A stretch of 64,000 nt of DNA from Pyrinomonadaceae bacterium (GTDB lineage Bacteria > Acidobacteriota > Blastocatellia > Pyrinomonadales > Pyrinomonadaceae). The notes beneath the pieces are model-generated. The model did not search any database, was not told the origin of the DNA, and was given only the letters and a program-made list of their open reading frames with translations. This document shows positions 8,740 through 17,064 of this stretch, piece by piece. Positions within the stretch are counted from its first letter, which is position 1, and every line of letters starts with the position of its first letter. The DNA lies in NCBI GenBank assembly GCA_025054715.1, contig JANWYH010000003.1, forward strand, positions 60,781 to 124,780, written 5' to 3'. Made by a program: the position numbers and the translations under genes.

Positions 8740-9642
8740 ATGGAGCGAAGAAAGCTGGGAAAAACAGAACTAGAAGTTTCTGTTCTCGGATTTGGCGGTG
8801 CTGAAATAGGCTTTAATCCTCAACAAACGCAAAGCGAAGTAAATCTTCTCCTAAATTCTGCAATTGACGCTGGATTGAATGTAATTGATACAGCTGCTGC
8901 TTACATGAAATCTGAGAAAATGATTGGCGAAGCAATACAGCACCGCCGAAAAGAACTCGTCTTAATGACCAAATGCGGTGCACTCGATGGTTTTACCAAA
9001 ACTGACTGGTCAAAGAAAGGCGTTCAAGAAACTATAACGCAGAGCCTAAGAAACTTAAAAACCGACTACATAGACGTCGTTTACTTGCACAGCTGCTCAG
9101 AAGAGATTTTAAGAAGAGCCGATTGCATTGAAGGGTTGATAAGAGCCATGGAGAAAGGCTATACAAGATTTGTTGGCTACTCAGGCGATAATGAAGCTGC
9201 GACTTATGCAATAGAGCTAGACTTTTTTCATTGCCTACAAATCTCCGTTTCAATAGCCGATCAAGCAGCCATTGACAACCAAATACCTCTTGCAACAGCA
9301 AAGCAAATGGGTATAGTAGCAAAAAGACCGCTAGCAAATACTGTTTGGAAATACGCACAAAAACCTGAAGATTCTTATCTTCACGAATACTGGGAAAGAT
9401 TAAAACTTCTAAAGTATGACTTCTTAGAAAAACCACTTTCTGAATCTATTTCAATCGCCTTACGCTTTACAATGACCGTTCCCGGCGTTGCCACAATGAT
9501 CGTCGGAACAACGAAACCGTATCGTTGGCAGGAAAACGCTAAATACATATCCGAAGGGCCCCTCTATGAAGAACAGTATGAAAAAATCCGCAACCGATGG
9601 AAAGAAATTGCAATTAATAAAAACTGGAAAGGCATGATCTAA
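8740..9642 (+). CDS. Aldo/keto reductase
   Basis: 300 residues of the AKR TIM-barrel family. The motif NVIDTAAAYMKSE contains the conserved Asp and catalytic Tyr, LMTKCG the conserved Lys, and DVVYLHS the conserved His. The C-terminal NADPH-binding region VATMIVGTTKPYRWQEN matches the family. The substrate is unknown. It starts 3 bases after the peroxidase and is probably in the same transcript, consistent with aldehyde detoxification downstream of lipid peroxidation (inference). A possible SD (GATTT) is weak, so expression may rely on coupling. Confidence 0.9.
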   Translation: MERRKLGKTELEVSVLGFGGAEIGFNPQQTQSEVNLLLNSAIDAGLNVIDTAAAYMKSEKMIGEAIQHRRKELVLMTKCGALDGFTKTDWSKKGVQETITQSLRNLKTDYIDVVYLHSCSEEILRRADCIEGLIRAMEKGYTRFVGYSGDNEAATYAIELDFFHCLQISVSIADQAAIDNQIPLATAKQMGIVAKRPLANTVWKYAQKPEDSYLHEYWERLKLLKYDFLEKPLSESISIALRFTMTVPGVATMIVGTTKPYRWQENAKYISEGPLYEEQYEKIRNRWKEIAINKNWKGMI

Positions 9643-9719
9643 TCCTTACAGGATTTGCCATAAGACAAAAAACAAGCGAAAATATGAATTTTGAAATTGA
9701 TACACAGGAGTGGTTAAAA

Positions 9720-10049
9720 ATGGGAAATTTTGCAAAAGAAGTCACAGACACAAACTTTGAAACAGAAGTTCTAAAATCAGACAAACCCGTATTAGTGGAT
9801 TTTTGGGCTGAGTGGTGTGGTCCATGCCGAATGATTGCACCTTCAGTAGAGGCAGTAGCAGAACAGTTTTTTGGGAAAGCAAAAGTTATGAAAATGAACG
9901 TTGACGAAAATCCTGAAACACCTTACAAATACGGTATTCGCGGAATCCCGACCTTGATTTTATTCAAAAACGGTGCGGAACAAGAAAGAATAGTAGGCGC
10001 AGTTCCAAGAGAAGTTCTAGTCAAACTACTTGAAAAGCATACATCCTAA
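9720..10049 (+). CDS. trxA: Thioredoxin
   Basis: 109 residues from the ATG at 9720, chosen because CAGGAG (9705-9710) lies 9 bases upstream and the length then equals typical thioredoxin. A longer frame from 9684 would add 12 residues without a ribosome site. The active site is FWAEWCGPCRM, with cis-Pro in GIRGIPTLILF. It is a cytoplasmic disulfide reductant and the likely electron donor to the glutathione peroxidase-type enzyme upstream. Confidence 0.96.
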   Translation: MGNFAKEVTDTNFETEVLKSDKPVLVDFWAEWCGPCRMIAPSVEAVAEQFFGKAKVMKMNVDENPETPYKYGIRGIPTLILFKNGAEQERIVGAVPREVLVKLLEKHTS

Positions 10050-11009
10050 ATGAAGGCTATCGTTGTCAGAGAGTTTGGCGATCCAGAAGTTATGAAGCTT
10101 GAAGAAGTGCCGATGCCTGAAGTCGGTGCTTCTCAAGTTTTGGTGCGTATCAAAGCTGCTGGTGTAAATCCGGTCGATACTTACATAAGGTCTGGTTGGT
10201 ATCCTTCAAAACCAAGTTTGCCATATACGCCTGGAAAAGATGGAGCTGGAATAGTAGAAGCAATCGGAGAAAAAGTAAATCGTTTCAAGCCAGGTGACAG
10301 GGTTTTCCTTTCCGGCTCTATTACAGGAACTTATGCCGAATTTGCACTGTGTGATGAAAGCGAAGTTCATCACTTACCTGAAAACATCTCTTTTGAAGAA
10401 GGCGCAGGTGTTTTTATTCCTTATGCAACCGCCTACAGAGCACTTTTTCAAAAGGCAAAAGCTAGCCAAGGTGAATCCGTCCTTATTCATGGTGCTTCTG
10501 GCGGCGTAGGTATAGCTGCCATTCAATGGGCAAAAAACGCTGGCCTTAAAGTAATAGGAACTGCAGGCTCGGAAGAAGGCAGAAAACTTGTCAAGGCACA
10601 AGGTGCTGATTTTGTATTTGATCACTCGAAAGAAAGTTACTCAGAAGAAGTTCTGCAAGTCGTTCCCGAAGGCATTAACATTGTTTTAGAAATGCTAGCA
10701 AATGTAAACCTTATCAAAGACCTTGACCTGTTGTCCAAATTCGGAAGAATTGTGGTAATAGGTAGTCGCGGAAGTTTGGATTTTGCACCACGCTTAATCA
10801 TGACTAAGGATGCCGTAATCTTCGGCATGTCGCTTTTTAATGCTTCTTCAGAGGACATGAACGAAATAATCAATGCTATAGAAGACGGACTAAAAAGAGG
10901 CTTTCTAAAACCTGTTGTTGGGAAAAAAATGCCTCTTGAACTTGCATACAGGGCACATCATGAAGTAATTGAAAAGAAAGCGTATGGAAAAATTGTCTTA
11001 ATTCCTTGA
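10050..11009 (+). CDS. NADPH:quinone reductase-like MDR oxidoreductase
   Basis: 319 residues. The N-terminal part VNPVDTYIRSGWY and TPGKDGAGIVEAIG is characteristic of quinone oxidoreductases (zeta-crystallin type), and the Rossmann motif ASGGVGIAAIQWAK lies near residue 150. Zinc ligands are lacking. It starts directly at the base after the thioredoxin stop. It probably carries out NADPH-dependent reduction of quinones or enones. This is the second MDR protein in the run and is clearly different from the one at 6538. Confidence 0.92.
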   Translation: MKAIVVREFGDPEVMKLEEVPMPEVGASQVLVRIKAAGVNPVDTYIRSGWYPSKPSLPYTPGKDGAGIVEAIGEKVNRFKPGDRVFLSGSITGTYAEFALCDESEVHHLPENISFEEGAGVFIPYATAYRALFQKAKASQGESVLIHGASGGVGIAAIQWAKNAGLKVIGTAGSEEGRKLVKAQGADFVFDHSKESYSEEVLQVVPEGINIVLEMLANVNLIKDLDLLSKFGRIVVIGSRGSLDFAPRLIMTKDAVIFGMSLFNASSEDMNEIINAIEDGLKRGFLKPVVGKKMPLELAYRAHHEVIEKKAYGKIVLIP

Positions 11010-11025
11010 AACAAGAAAGGCGGCT

Positions 11026-11322
11026 ATGATGGCTATGATGAAAAAGGCAGAAGATTACGCAAAAGCAATAATGAGGGACGAAACCGAAAAGTTTGCATCT
11101 GAAAAAACAATAACGCACACGGATAATTACATAGAACGGCTGTATGAGTTTCACGACGGAGCAGTTGTTAAATACGAGTGGCAAGGCTTGCCGCTAAATG
11201 CCGAAAAACCAGAAGAAATTTACAACCACCGCTTCACTTTGATCAAATTGCCCTCACCTAATCCAAATAACCTTAAACTAGGTGTAATAAAAGTAATAAA
11301 TTATCCCAAGCGCAATGCTTAA
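11026..11322 (+). CDS. Conserved-looking small protein, function unknown
   Basis: 98 residues, with an N-terminal helix (AEDYAKAIMRDETEKFASEK) and then beta-like segments (YEFHDGAVVKYEWQG, YNHRFTLIKLP). The start is uncertain because ATGs also occur at 11029, 11035 and 11038; AAAGG near 11016 suits the first. It has no signal peptide, membrane segment or known motif. It lies 16 bases after the quinone reductase and is the last gene of the plus-strand run. Confidence 0.65.
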   Translation: MMAMMKKAEDYAKAIMRDETEKFASEKTITHTDNYIERLYEFHDGAVVKYEWQGLPLNAEKPEEIYNHRFTLIKLPSPNPNNLKLGVIKVINYPKRNA

Positions 11323-11423
11323 GAATGGGCGAACACGAGTATTTTGATTGCCACCTATAGTTTCTAATATCGTTTCTAAATCAATTAGGTCAAGCACTCT
11401 CTTTATTCAGAGATAAAAGTTTT

Positions 11424-13316
11424 TCATTTTGCCTCGACTACTGCCTGTCGAGCTTTGAACTCATCAAGTACCTCAAAAACCTGTAGAGCATACTTTACAT
11501 TGCCAAACGGTGCAGAAACTTGCACACCTTGAATCAGGTCTCTTATTTCCATGAGACTTTCCCGAGCTATCCTTAATCCCTCTTCACGTGCCGCTTCTTT
11601 GGATATTTCTGAAGCTTTTCTCATTCGCTCCAGAATCTCTGGGGTTACATTAACTCCTGGAACTTCATTATGCATAAATTCCGCGTTGCGATAACTCACA
11701 AGCGGAAAAATCCCTGCAATAATCGGAATTCTACAGTGCTCAATCCTTCTTAGAAAGTCTCTCAGCTGCTTTGTATCATAAACTGGCTGCGTGATCGCAT
11801 ATTCAGCCCCTGCTTCAACCTTCCATTCAAAGCGTCTGATTTCCTCATCAAGGTTTATAGCACCCGGATTTACACCAACGCCTATCGAAAAGCGCGTAGG
11901 TTTTCCGATTGGATTATTTCCCAAGTCTAAGCCATGATTTAGTTTATTAACCATGTTGGTTAAGCCAATAGAATCAATATCAAAAACAGCGGTTGCATCT
12001 GGATAAGGTCCCATTTTCGGTGGATCACCCGTTATTATCAAAAGATTATTCACACCAAGAGCGGCAGCTCCGAGTAAATCTGACATCATGCCAAGAAGAT
12101 TTCTATCACGACAACAGTAGTGTAGAACAGCTTCGATTCCGACTTGTTGCTGAACTAAAACCGCCATTGCCAAAGCACTCATTCTTGTTTGCGCCCGCGG
12201 TCCATCAGGTATGTTTACTGCATCAACCCCTGCTTCAACTAAAAGCCTTATTGATTCTAAAGTTTTGCTAGCATCGATTCCCTTCGGCGGCAAGACCTCA
12301 ACAGAAGTTACAAACTCACCTCGTGCAATCTTCGCTGCCCATTTTGAACGCTCTTCGGGCGGAACGACTTGAACATCAGGCGGAGCGAGCTCCTCTACTT
12401 TCGGTTTATCATCACGCCTGATGTAAAACTTCTGCACACGGGGACTTAAAGATCGAACAACATCGCAGATCATCTTAATATGCTTCGGCGTCGTCCCACA
12501 ACAACCACCAATAAACGAGGCTCCGGCTTTTGCGAATCTCTTGGCGAATTTGGACATGTATTCTGGCGAACACATGTAAAACTGCCTGCCTTGAATGTCG
12601 CGAGGTAATCCTGCATTCGGCTGCGCCGAAAGCTTCTTTTCGGTAACCTCGCGCATCTGTTCGATCCCGCTTAATATATGCGTAGGACCAACACCGCAGT
12701 TCAAACCAATAACATCGGCACCAAATTCTTCCAGCTTTAGAGCTATCAGCTTTGCATCAGCCCCAAAAACCGTCTTACCGTCCGTTTGTATGGTCATTTG
12801 AGCGACTATTGGCAGATCACATATTTCTTTTACGGCTCTTATAGCTTGCTGAACTTCACTCAAATCAGAAAAAGTTTCTATAACGAAAAGATCAACCCCA
12901 CCTTCTAACAAAGCTTCTGCCTGCTCTTTGAACATTTCCTTCGCTTCATCATAAGAAGTCGGCCCGTAAGGCTCTATTCTCAAACCTAAAGGTCCTATCG
13001 CACCAGCCACAAAAACTTTGTCGCCAGCAGCTTTTCTGGCAATCCGAGCCGCTTGAATGTTTATTTCACGCAATTTACCTTCAAGACCAAAAAGCTGAAG
13101 CTTATGACGCGTCGCTCCATATGTGTTAGTCTCTATAATTTCTGCACCCGCTCGCACATATTCTTGGTGCACCTCTAAAACGAGCTCTGGAGCTGTCAAG
13201 TTCACCTCGTCATAATTTCGATTTATGTAGATTCCCTTTTCGTAAAGTCTGGTTCCTATAGCACCATCAAACACGTGCACACCGTTATCTTCGATGAGTT
13301 CCCTAAAATCTCTCAT
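11424..13316 (-). CDS. Bifunctional homocysteine S-methyltransferase / methylenetetrahydrofolate reductase
   Basis: 630 residues in two domains. Residues 1 to about 290 form a homocysteine methyltransferase barrel (DGAIGTRLYEKG at the start), with zinc ligands in LNCGVGP and GGCCGTTP. Residues about 325-615 form an FAD-dependent MTHFR barrel (TSVEVLPPKG, ITGDPPKMG, AEYAITQPVYD). The fusion matches the YitJ-type protein. It makes 5-methyl-THF and transfers methyl groups to homocysteine, probably without B12 in the N-terminal domain since no cobalamin module is present. It is a single-gene unit on the minus strand. Confidence 0.94.
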   Translation of the reverse strand: MRDFRELIEDNGVHVFDGAIGTRLYEKGIYINRNYDEVNLTAPELVLEVHQEYVRAGAEIIETNTYGATRHKLQLFGLEGKLREINIQAARIARKAAGDKVFVAGAIGPLGLRIEPYGPTSYDEAKEMFKEQAEALLEGGVDLFVIETFSDLSEVQQAIRAVKEICDLPIVAQMTIQTDGKTVFGADAKLIALKLEEFGADVIGLNCGVGPTHILSGIEQMREVTEKKLSAQPNAGLPRDIQGRQFYMCSPEYMSKFAKRFAKAGASFIGGCCGTTPKHIKMICDVVRSLSPRVQKFYIRRDDKPKVEELAPPDVQVVPPEERSKWAAKIARGEFVTSVEVLPPKGIDASKTLESIRLLVEAGVDAVNIPDGPRAQTRMSALAMAVLVQQQVGIEAVLHYCCRDRNLLGMMSDLLGAAALGVNNLLIITGDPPKMGPYPDATAVFDIDSIGLTNMVNKLNHGLDLGNNPIGKPTRFSIGVGVNPGAINLDEEIRRFEWKVEAGAEYAITQPVYDTKQLRDFLRRIEHCRIPIIAGIFPLVSYRNAEFMHNEVPGVNVTPEILERMRKASEISKEAAREEGLRIARESLMEIRDLIQGVQVSAPFGNVKYALQVFEVLDEFKARQAVVEAK

Positions 13317-13393
13317 AAAACCGACTATAAAGTTGAGTAAATTATCTCTTATTCTGACCTTTTTATCAATCGGAGCGGGCGACAGCTAACCTT

Positions 13394-14308
13394 TTAAGAT
13401 TTTGGATGAGCTTTTGTGTATTCTTCTATGAGCTTTTCCATAGAAACTTGTGTGTAAATCTGCGTGGTTGAAAGCCTTGCATGACCAAGTAGCTCCTGTA
13501 TTGAACGTAAATCTGCCCCTGCATCGAGAAGGTGAGTTGCAAAAGTATGCCTTAAAGAATGCGGCGATATCGAGTGCAAATCAGCACACTGTTTTATGTA
13601 TTTGTCAACCATTCTGCCGACCGAACGAGTAGTAATGCGCGTTCCTTGATAATTCAAAAACACTGCCTGCTCATCTCTTTTCTCGGGTGGACAATTAGCC
13701 AAGAACTTTGGTCTAGCTTCAGTAAGATAAAGCATCAAGGTTTGCGCAGCATGCTCCCCAAATGGAACAATTCTCTGCTTTCGACGCTTCCCCGTTACAC
13801 GAACCATTTTTTCTCGAAAATCAATATCGCGAAGATTTAAGTTGACTAGCTCGCTGACTCTAACCCCAGTCGCATAAAGAAATTCAAGTATCGCCCGATC
13901 CCGCTTCCCTAAATCTGTCGAAAGGTCAGGCATCTCGATAAACTTTGTAACTTCTTCAACCGAAAGAGTTACAGGGAGTTTTTGCTCAATTCTAGGTCTG
14001 GAAACAAGCTTTGCAGGGTTTTTCTCTAACACACCTTCACGAACCAAAAATTGAAAAAATGCCCGCAAGCTTGCTAGCTTCCGCGCAATAGAAGTCTTTT
14101 TTTTCTTCAACGAATGAAGATGTGCAATCCATTCACGAATCGTCAGATGATCAATTTCAGAAACCAAGATCCTGTTACCTCTCCCAATCGAAACAAGATA
14201 GCTTTGAAACTGCTCTAGATCACTTGCGTAGTTCCTTAAAGTATGCTGGCTAGCATTTCTCTCATACCGCAAATGCTCTAGAAACTGTTTTACATTCTCC
14301 TCAAACAT
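13394..14308 (-). CDS. xerC: Tyrosine recombinase XerC
   Basis: 304 residues, the usual Xer length. It has an N-terminal SAM-like core-binding domain ([14 protein letters not shown]) and a C-terminal catalytic domain. Catalytic residues are visible: Arg in [10 protein letters not shown], Lys in [14 protein letters not shown], the second His in [12 protein letters not shown] and the nucleophile Tyr in that same motif. The C-terminal EYTKAHPKS resembles XerC more than XerD. It would resolve chromosome dimers at dif with XerD; neither dif nor xerD is seen here. No mobile-element genes flank it, so a housekeeping role is favoured over an integrase. Confidence 0.92.
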   Translation of the reverse strand: MFEENVKQFLEHLRYERNASQHTLRNYASDLEQFQSYLVSIGRGNRILVSEIDHLTIREWIAHLHSLKKKKTSIARKLASLRAFFQFLVREGVLEKNPAKLVSRPRIEQKLPVTLSVEEVTKFIEMPDLSTDLGKRDRAILEFLYATGVRVSELVNLNLRDIDFREKMVRVTGKRRKQRIVPFGEHAAQTLMLYLTEARPKFLANCPPEKRDEQAVFLNYQGTRITTRSVGRMVDKYIKQCADLHSISPHSLRHTFATHLLDAGADLRSIQELLGHARLSTTQIYTQVSMEKLIEEYTKAHPKS

Positions 14309-14369
14309 AGTCCCTGCTCTTTACAAAAGATTTTACCTAAAAATGTCCTTTGATCTACAAAACTACTGG

Positions 14370-14397
14370 CAAAAAACAATTTCACCGCTTCCGGTGT
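14370..14397 (-). terminator. Rho-independent terminator after the protoglobin gene
   Basis: On the minus strand, CACCG-GAAG-CGGTG (plus coordinates 14383-14396) is followed by a T-rich run, TTGTTTTTT. The stem is short (5 GC-rich pairs) with a stable GNRA-like tetraloop. Confidence 0.55.
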
Positions 14398-14516
14398 AAA
14401 AAATCGAAAGAGCTCTCATCAGCCAGTAAATTCCCAAGCTATAAGGAAAGCCTATATTCACCTTAAGAACACTAGCTAACTACGGCTGCCTTCATTCTTA
14501 TTGTTGAGATCAAAAC

Positions 14517-15083
14517 TTAAAATTCACCTTCTTTCACATAAGGATATGTCCACAAGATAACCGTCAACACAACAGCCTTAAACCAAGCATCATGCATTTT
14601 CTGAACAGTCTCAGCATCGTGTCCCTTCTTTTCGAGAAAACTTTTGATGGTTGCAGTTATCGGATAAATAAAAGCAACCATGTATCTGAAGTGAACTATG
14701 GGCTCAGCATCCACGTTGTCGGTTTTGTTTTTCTTTGTCGAGTGATGTCTTAAGCCTATTTCGTATTGATAATTTAACCAGTCCTGATCGTAGGACCGAT
14801 TGCATAAATCCATTATCCACTGACCGAATCTTTCTCTAACCGCTGCTAAGTAGTTAGCGTTCGGTTGACCCTCCTTGCCAAAATACTTAACAAGATGCGG
14901 ATGACTCCCAACAAATCCGTACCACAAATCAAGCACATCCTGAACCTGATCCTTCAAAACTTCACCAGCAAGACGAAGATACTTCTGATCCTCATCCGTA
15001 AACAGTACTGTCTTTTTCAAAAGTTCAAAATCCTCTAAACTAATCGGCGATTTTGCTACATTTCCATAATCGTATCCCTTCAT
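14517..15083 (-). CDS. Protoglobin (single-domain haem sensor/carrier)
   Basis: 188 residues from the ATG at 15083. This start is preferred because AGGAGG lies 5 bases upstream; the frame extends 10 codons further without a site. The sequence has the protoglobin pattern: an N-terminal extension (GYDYGNVAKSPISLEDFELLKKT), an FVGSHPHLVKYF segment, a proximal His region RHHSTKKN, and VHFRYMVAFIYPI. There is no attached signalling domain, so it binds O2, CO or NO through haem without an obvious output module. Its promoter contains a 19-bp palindrome, suggesting repressor control. Confidence 0.88.
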   Translation of the reverse strand: MKGYDYGNVAKSPISLEDFELLKKTVLFTDEDQKYLRLAGEVLKDQVQDVLDLWYGFVGSHPHLVKYFGKEGQPNANYLAAVRERFGQWIMDLCNRSYDQDWLNYQYEIGLRHHSTKKNKTDNVDAEPIVHFRYMVAFIYPITATIKSFLEKKGHDAETVQKMHDAWFKAVVLTVILWTYPYVKEGEF

Positions 15084-15112
15084 AAATACCTCCTTTTGCC
15101 TTTTGATTTTCA

Positions 15113-15142
15113 ATTTTAGTTAGGATTACTAACTATTGTCAA
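15113..15142 (-). promoter_or_regulatory. Protoglobin promoter with 19-bp palindromic operator
   Basis: On the minus strand, TTGACA (15137-15142), an 18-base spacer and TAAAAT (15113-15118). The spacer is almost wholly occupied by the perfect palindrome TAGTTAG-gatta-CTAACTA (15117-15135). A dimeric repressor bound there would block RNA polymerase. The MarR protein encoded at 16416 is a candidate only by proximity. Confidence 0.55.
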
Positions 15143-15174
15143 ACTAAAAAATATCTTAGGAACTTGCAAAAAAT

Positions 15175-15203
15175 TTGTCATAAACTTATGATGAATTTAT
15201 ACC
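15175..15203 (+). promoter_or_regulatory. Promoter of the nitrilase-fold gene
   Basis: TTGTCA (15175-15180), a 17-base spacer and TATACC (15198-15203), with AAGGAG and the ATG at 15224 following. It is divergent from the protoglobin promoter and 32 bases from its -35 box. Confidence 0.45.
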
Positions 15204-15223
15204 AATTAAGAAGGAGTTTTGAG

Positions 15224-16354
15224 ATGAAAAATTCTTCGAGGCGGGACTTTCTCAAGATTTCTGCTGCGACAACTCTAGGAATTATTTCTAACGCAAAGTC
15301 GTTTTCAAGTGACCTGAAAAGAAAAGATGATATTTCGGTAAAAGCAGACGGAACTTATGAAGTTGTGCCTCTGGCAAAAAGTTCCATCACCCTCGGTGTA
15401 GTGCAATCTAGAGTTCGTGCTTTTGAGGCTTCAGAAGCTAAGCGAGGAATTGCCGAAAACTTGAAGCATTTTCTAGAGCTTATTGACAAAGCATTTTATT
15501 ATGGAACAAGACCCGACATTTTATTTTTTCATGAGTTTCCCATAACTGGTTGGCGAAAGTGGACTCGTAAAGAGATATTGTCCTTTGCTCCAGAGGTTCC
15601 GGGTGAAGAAACTGAGCAAATAGCCAAAAAAGCCCGTGAATATGGCTGTTACATTGTGTTTGGCACCTATGCAAAAGATAAGGACTGGCCAGGACACGTT
15701 CTAAGCATAACGGTCATTATTGACTCAAAAGGCGAAGTAATTGGTAAGCACTGGAAGGCACGAAACATAAAAGGCGTCTTTCCGGGTTTTGAACTTTTCA
15801 CAACAACCATTTACGACGTTCTTGATAGATACATTGAAATGTATGGAGCCGATGCAGTGATTCCTGTAACGAGGACTCCTTACGGTAACATCTCAACGAC
15901 TTCAACTCAAAATGAACCAGAAATCATTAGAGCCATGGCAATAAAAGGCGCTGAAATCGTCTTGCGAACAGCCTCTGGAGGATTCAATCCCTTGGACGTT
16001 CAAGCCTCAGCCATGTATAACAAAATCTATGTTGCAATAGCAAATAACGCTTATTCACCCGACAATCCTGGATTTTTTGACGATGCAGGCTCTGGTGGAA
16101 GTGCAATTTATGGCCCCGACGGGAAACCTTTAGCTATCGCCGACACAAAGTTTGAAACTATGATAACTGCCAGAATACCAATAGCAAGTTTCCGTGAGAC
16201 GCACCGACAGCCAATCCTGCATAGTGAACTTTATATGCCTGTCCTTGAAAAGTATCGAAGCAATTATCCACCAAACCTCTTCTTGTCGTATCAGCCTGAA
16301 GACCTAATAGACGCAAAGAGATATTTGTCAGAAAAGTCGAGATGGAAAAAATGA
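15224..16354 (+). CDS. Tat-exported nitrilase-superfamily protein lacking the catalytic Cys
   Basis: 376 residues from the ATG at 15224, chosen for its GAAGGAG site and because a twin-arginine signal (SSRRDFLKISAATTLG) then sits at the N-terminus. The fold matches carbon-nitrogen hydrolases: Glu in FFHEFPITGW, Lys in GKHWKARN, and GAEIVLRTASGG. At the nucleophile position, where relatives have C-x-D-x-x-x-P-E, the sequence is TTSTQNEPE: PE is conserved but the Cys is replaced by Thr. It could be a non-hydrolytic binding protein or use another nucleophile. Its closest resemblance is to aliphatic amidase/formamidase-type members. Confidence 0.85.
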   Translation: MKNSSRRDFLKISAATTLGIISNAKSFSSDLKRKDDISVKADGTYEVVPLAKSSITLGVVQSRVRAFEASEAKRGIAENLKHFLELIDKAFYYGTRPDILFFHEFPITGWRKWTRKEILSFAPEVPGEETEQIAKKAREYGCYIVFGTYAKDKDWPGHVLSITVIIDSKGEVIGKHWKARNIKGVFPGFELFTTTIYDVLDRYIEMYGADAVIPVTRTPYGNISTTSTQNEPEIIRAMAIKGAEIVLRTASGGFNPLDVQASAMYNKIYVAIANNAYSPDNPGFFDDAGSGGSAIYGPDGKPLAIADTKFETMITARIPIASFRETHRQPILHSELYMPVLEKYRSNYPPNLFLSYQPEDLIDAKRYLSEKSRWKK

Positions 16355-16395
16355 AAAACTTCGCTAAGTCCCATTAAAAACTAAAGGTCTTCTTG

Positions 16396-16413
16396 CTACA
16401 ATAGTCCTTGTAG
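16396..16413. promoter_or_regulatory. Palindrome over the -10 region of the MarR gene
   Basis: CTACAA-tagtcc-TTGTAG is a perfect 6-6-6 inverted repeat ending 2 bases before the ATG. It overlaps a -10-like TACAAT (16398-16403). It could be an autoregulatory operator, as is common for MarR proteins. No Shine-Dalgarno is present, so the mRNA may be nearly leaderless. Confidence 0.4.
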
Positions 16414-16415
16414 AG

Positions 16416-17024
16416 ATGTCGAAAAATGAATCTCCGTTTAATCCGGAAGCCCAGCAAAAGGAAATCGAGAATAAAATTGTTGCTTCCTTAGAAAGAATCT
16501 CTCAAATTTTTCGATCTCTTCTTTGGAAACAAGCAAAAAGTTTTAATCTAACGCCACTTCAAATCCAGATATTGATTTTTCTAAAATATCACAACGACGA
16601 AAAATCTTGTGTAAGCTATCTTTCAAAAGAATTCAATCTCTCTAAACCTACCGTTAGTGAGGCAATCTCAACTCTAATCAAAAAAGGTCTCATCAAAAAA
16701 AGAAAAAATCTTGAGGATAATAGGCGACAATCTTTTCTTCTAACGGAGAGTGGAATTGAATTAACCGAAAAAATAGAACTGTTCGCATTTCCGATAAAGG
16801 AAATAATCAAAAGCTTTAACCAAAACGAAAAGCAAGCGCTTTGGGAGAGCCTAATTAGAATAATTTCTCAGGCAAACCGAAAAGGATTAATTCCTCTTCA
16901 AAGAATGTGTTTTACTTGCAAGTTTTACGAACGTCGTCAAGGCACAGATTTCTGTAAACTTTTAGATACGGAACTTAAAATCCACCAAATCAGGATAGAC
17001 TGTCCAGAGTTTATCGAGGCTTGA
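16416..17024 (+). CDS. MarR-family regulator with C-terminal four-Cys cluster
   Basis: 202 residues. The winged helix-turn-helix is clear: FNLTPLQIQILIFLKYH, then SKEFNLSKPTVSEAISTLIKKGLI as the recognition region and NRRQSFLLTESG as the wing. After the dimerisation helix, a C-terminal tail has CFTC...FC...DCPEF (Cys at about 166, 169, 182 and 198), suitable for zinc or an iron-sulfur cluster and suggesting a redox or metal input. It ends 40 bases before udk. Candidate targets are its own promoter palindrome and, speculatively, the protoglobin promoter. Confidence 0.85.
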   Translation: MSKNESPFNPEAQQKEIENKIVASLERISQIFRSLLWKQAKSFNLTPLQIQILIFLKYHNDEKSCVSYLSKEFNLSKPTVSEAISTLIKKGLIKKRKNLEDNRRQSFLLTESGIELTEKIELFAFPIKEIIKSFNQNEKQALWESLIRIISQANRKGLIPLQRMCFTCKFYERRQGTDFCKLLDTELKIHQIRIDCPEFIEA

Positions 17025-17064
17025 AGATTTGACTTGTAAAGTCGATCAGAAAGAAAATCTGGTT

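Noticed and set aside
13394-14308. Integrase of a genomic island
   Set aside because: The protein resembles chromosomal XerC, and no tRNA, direct repeats or mobile genes flank it.
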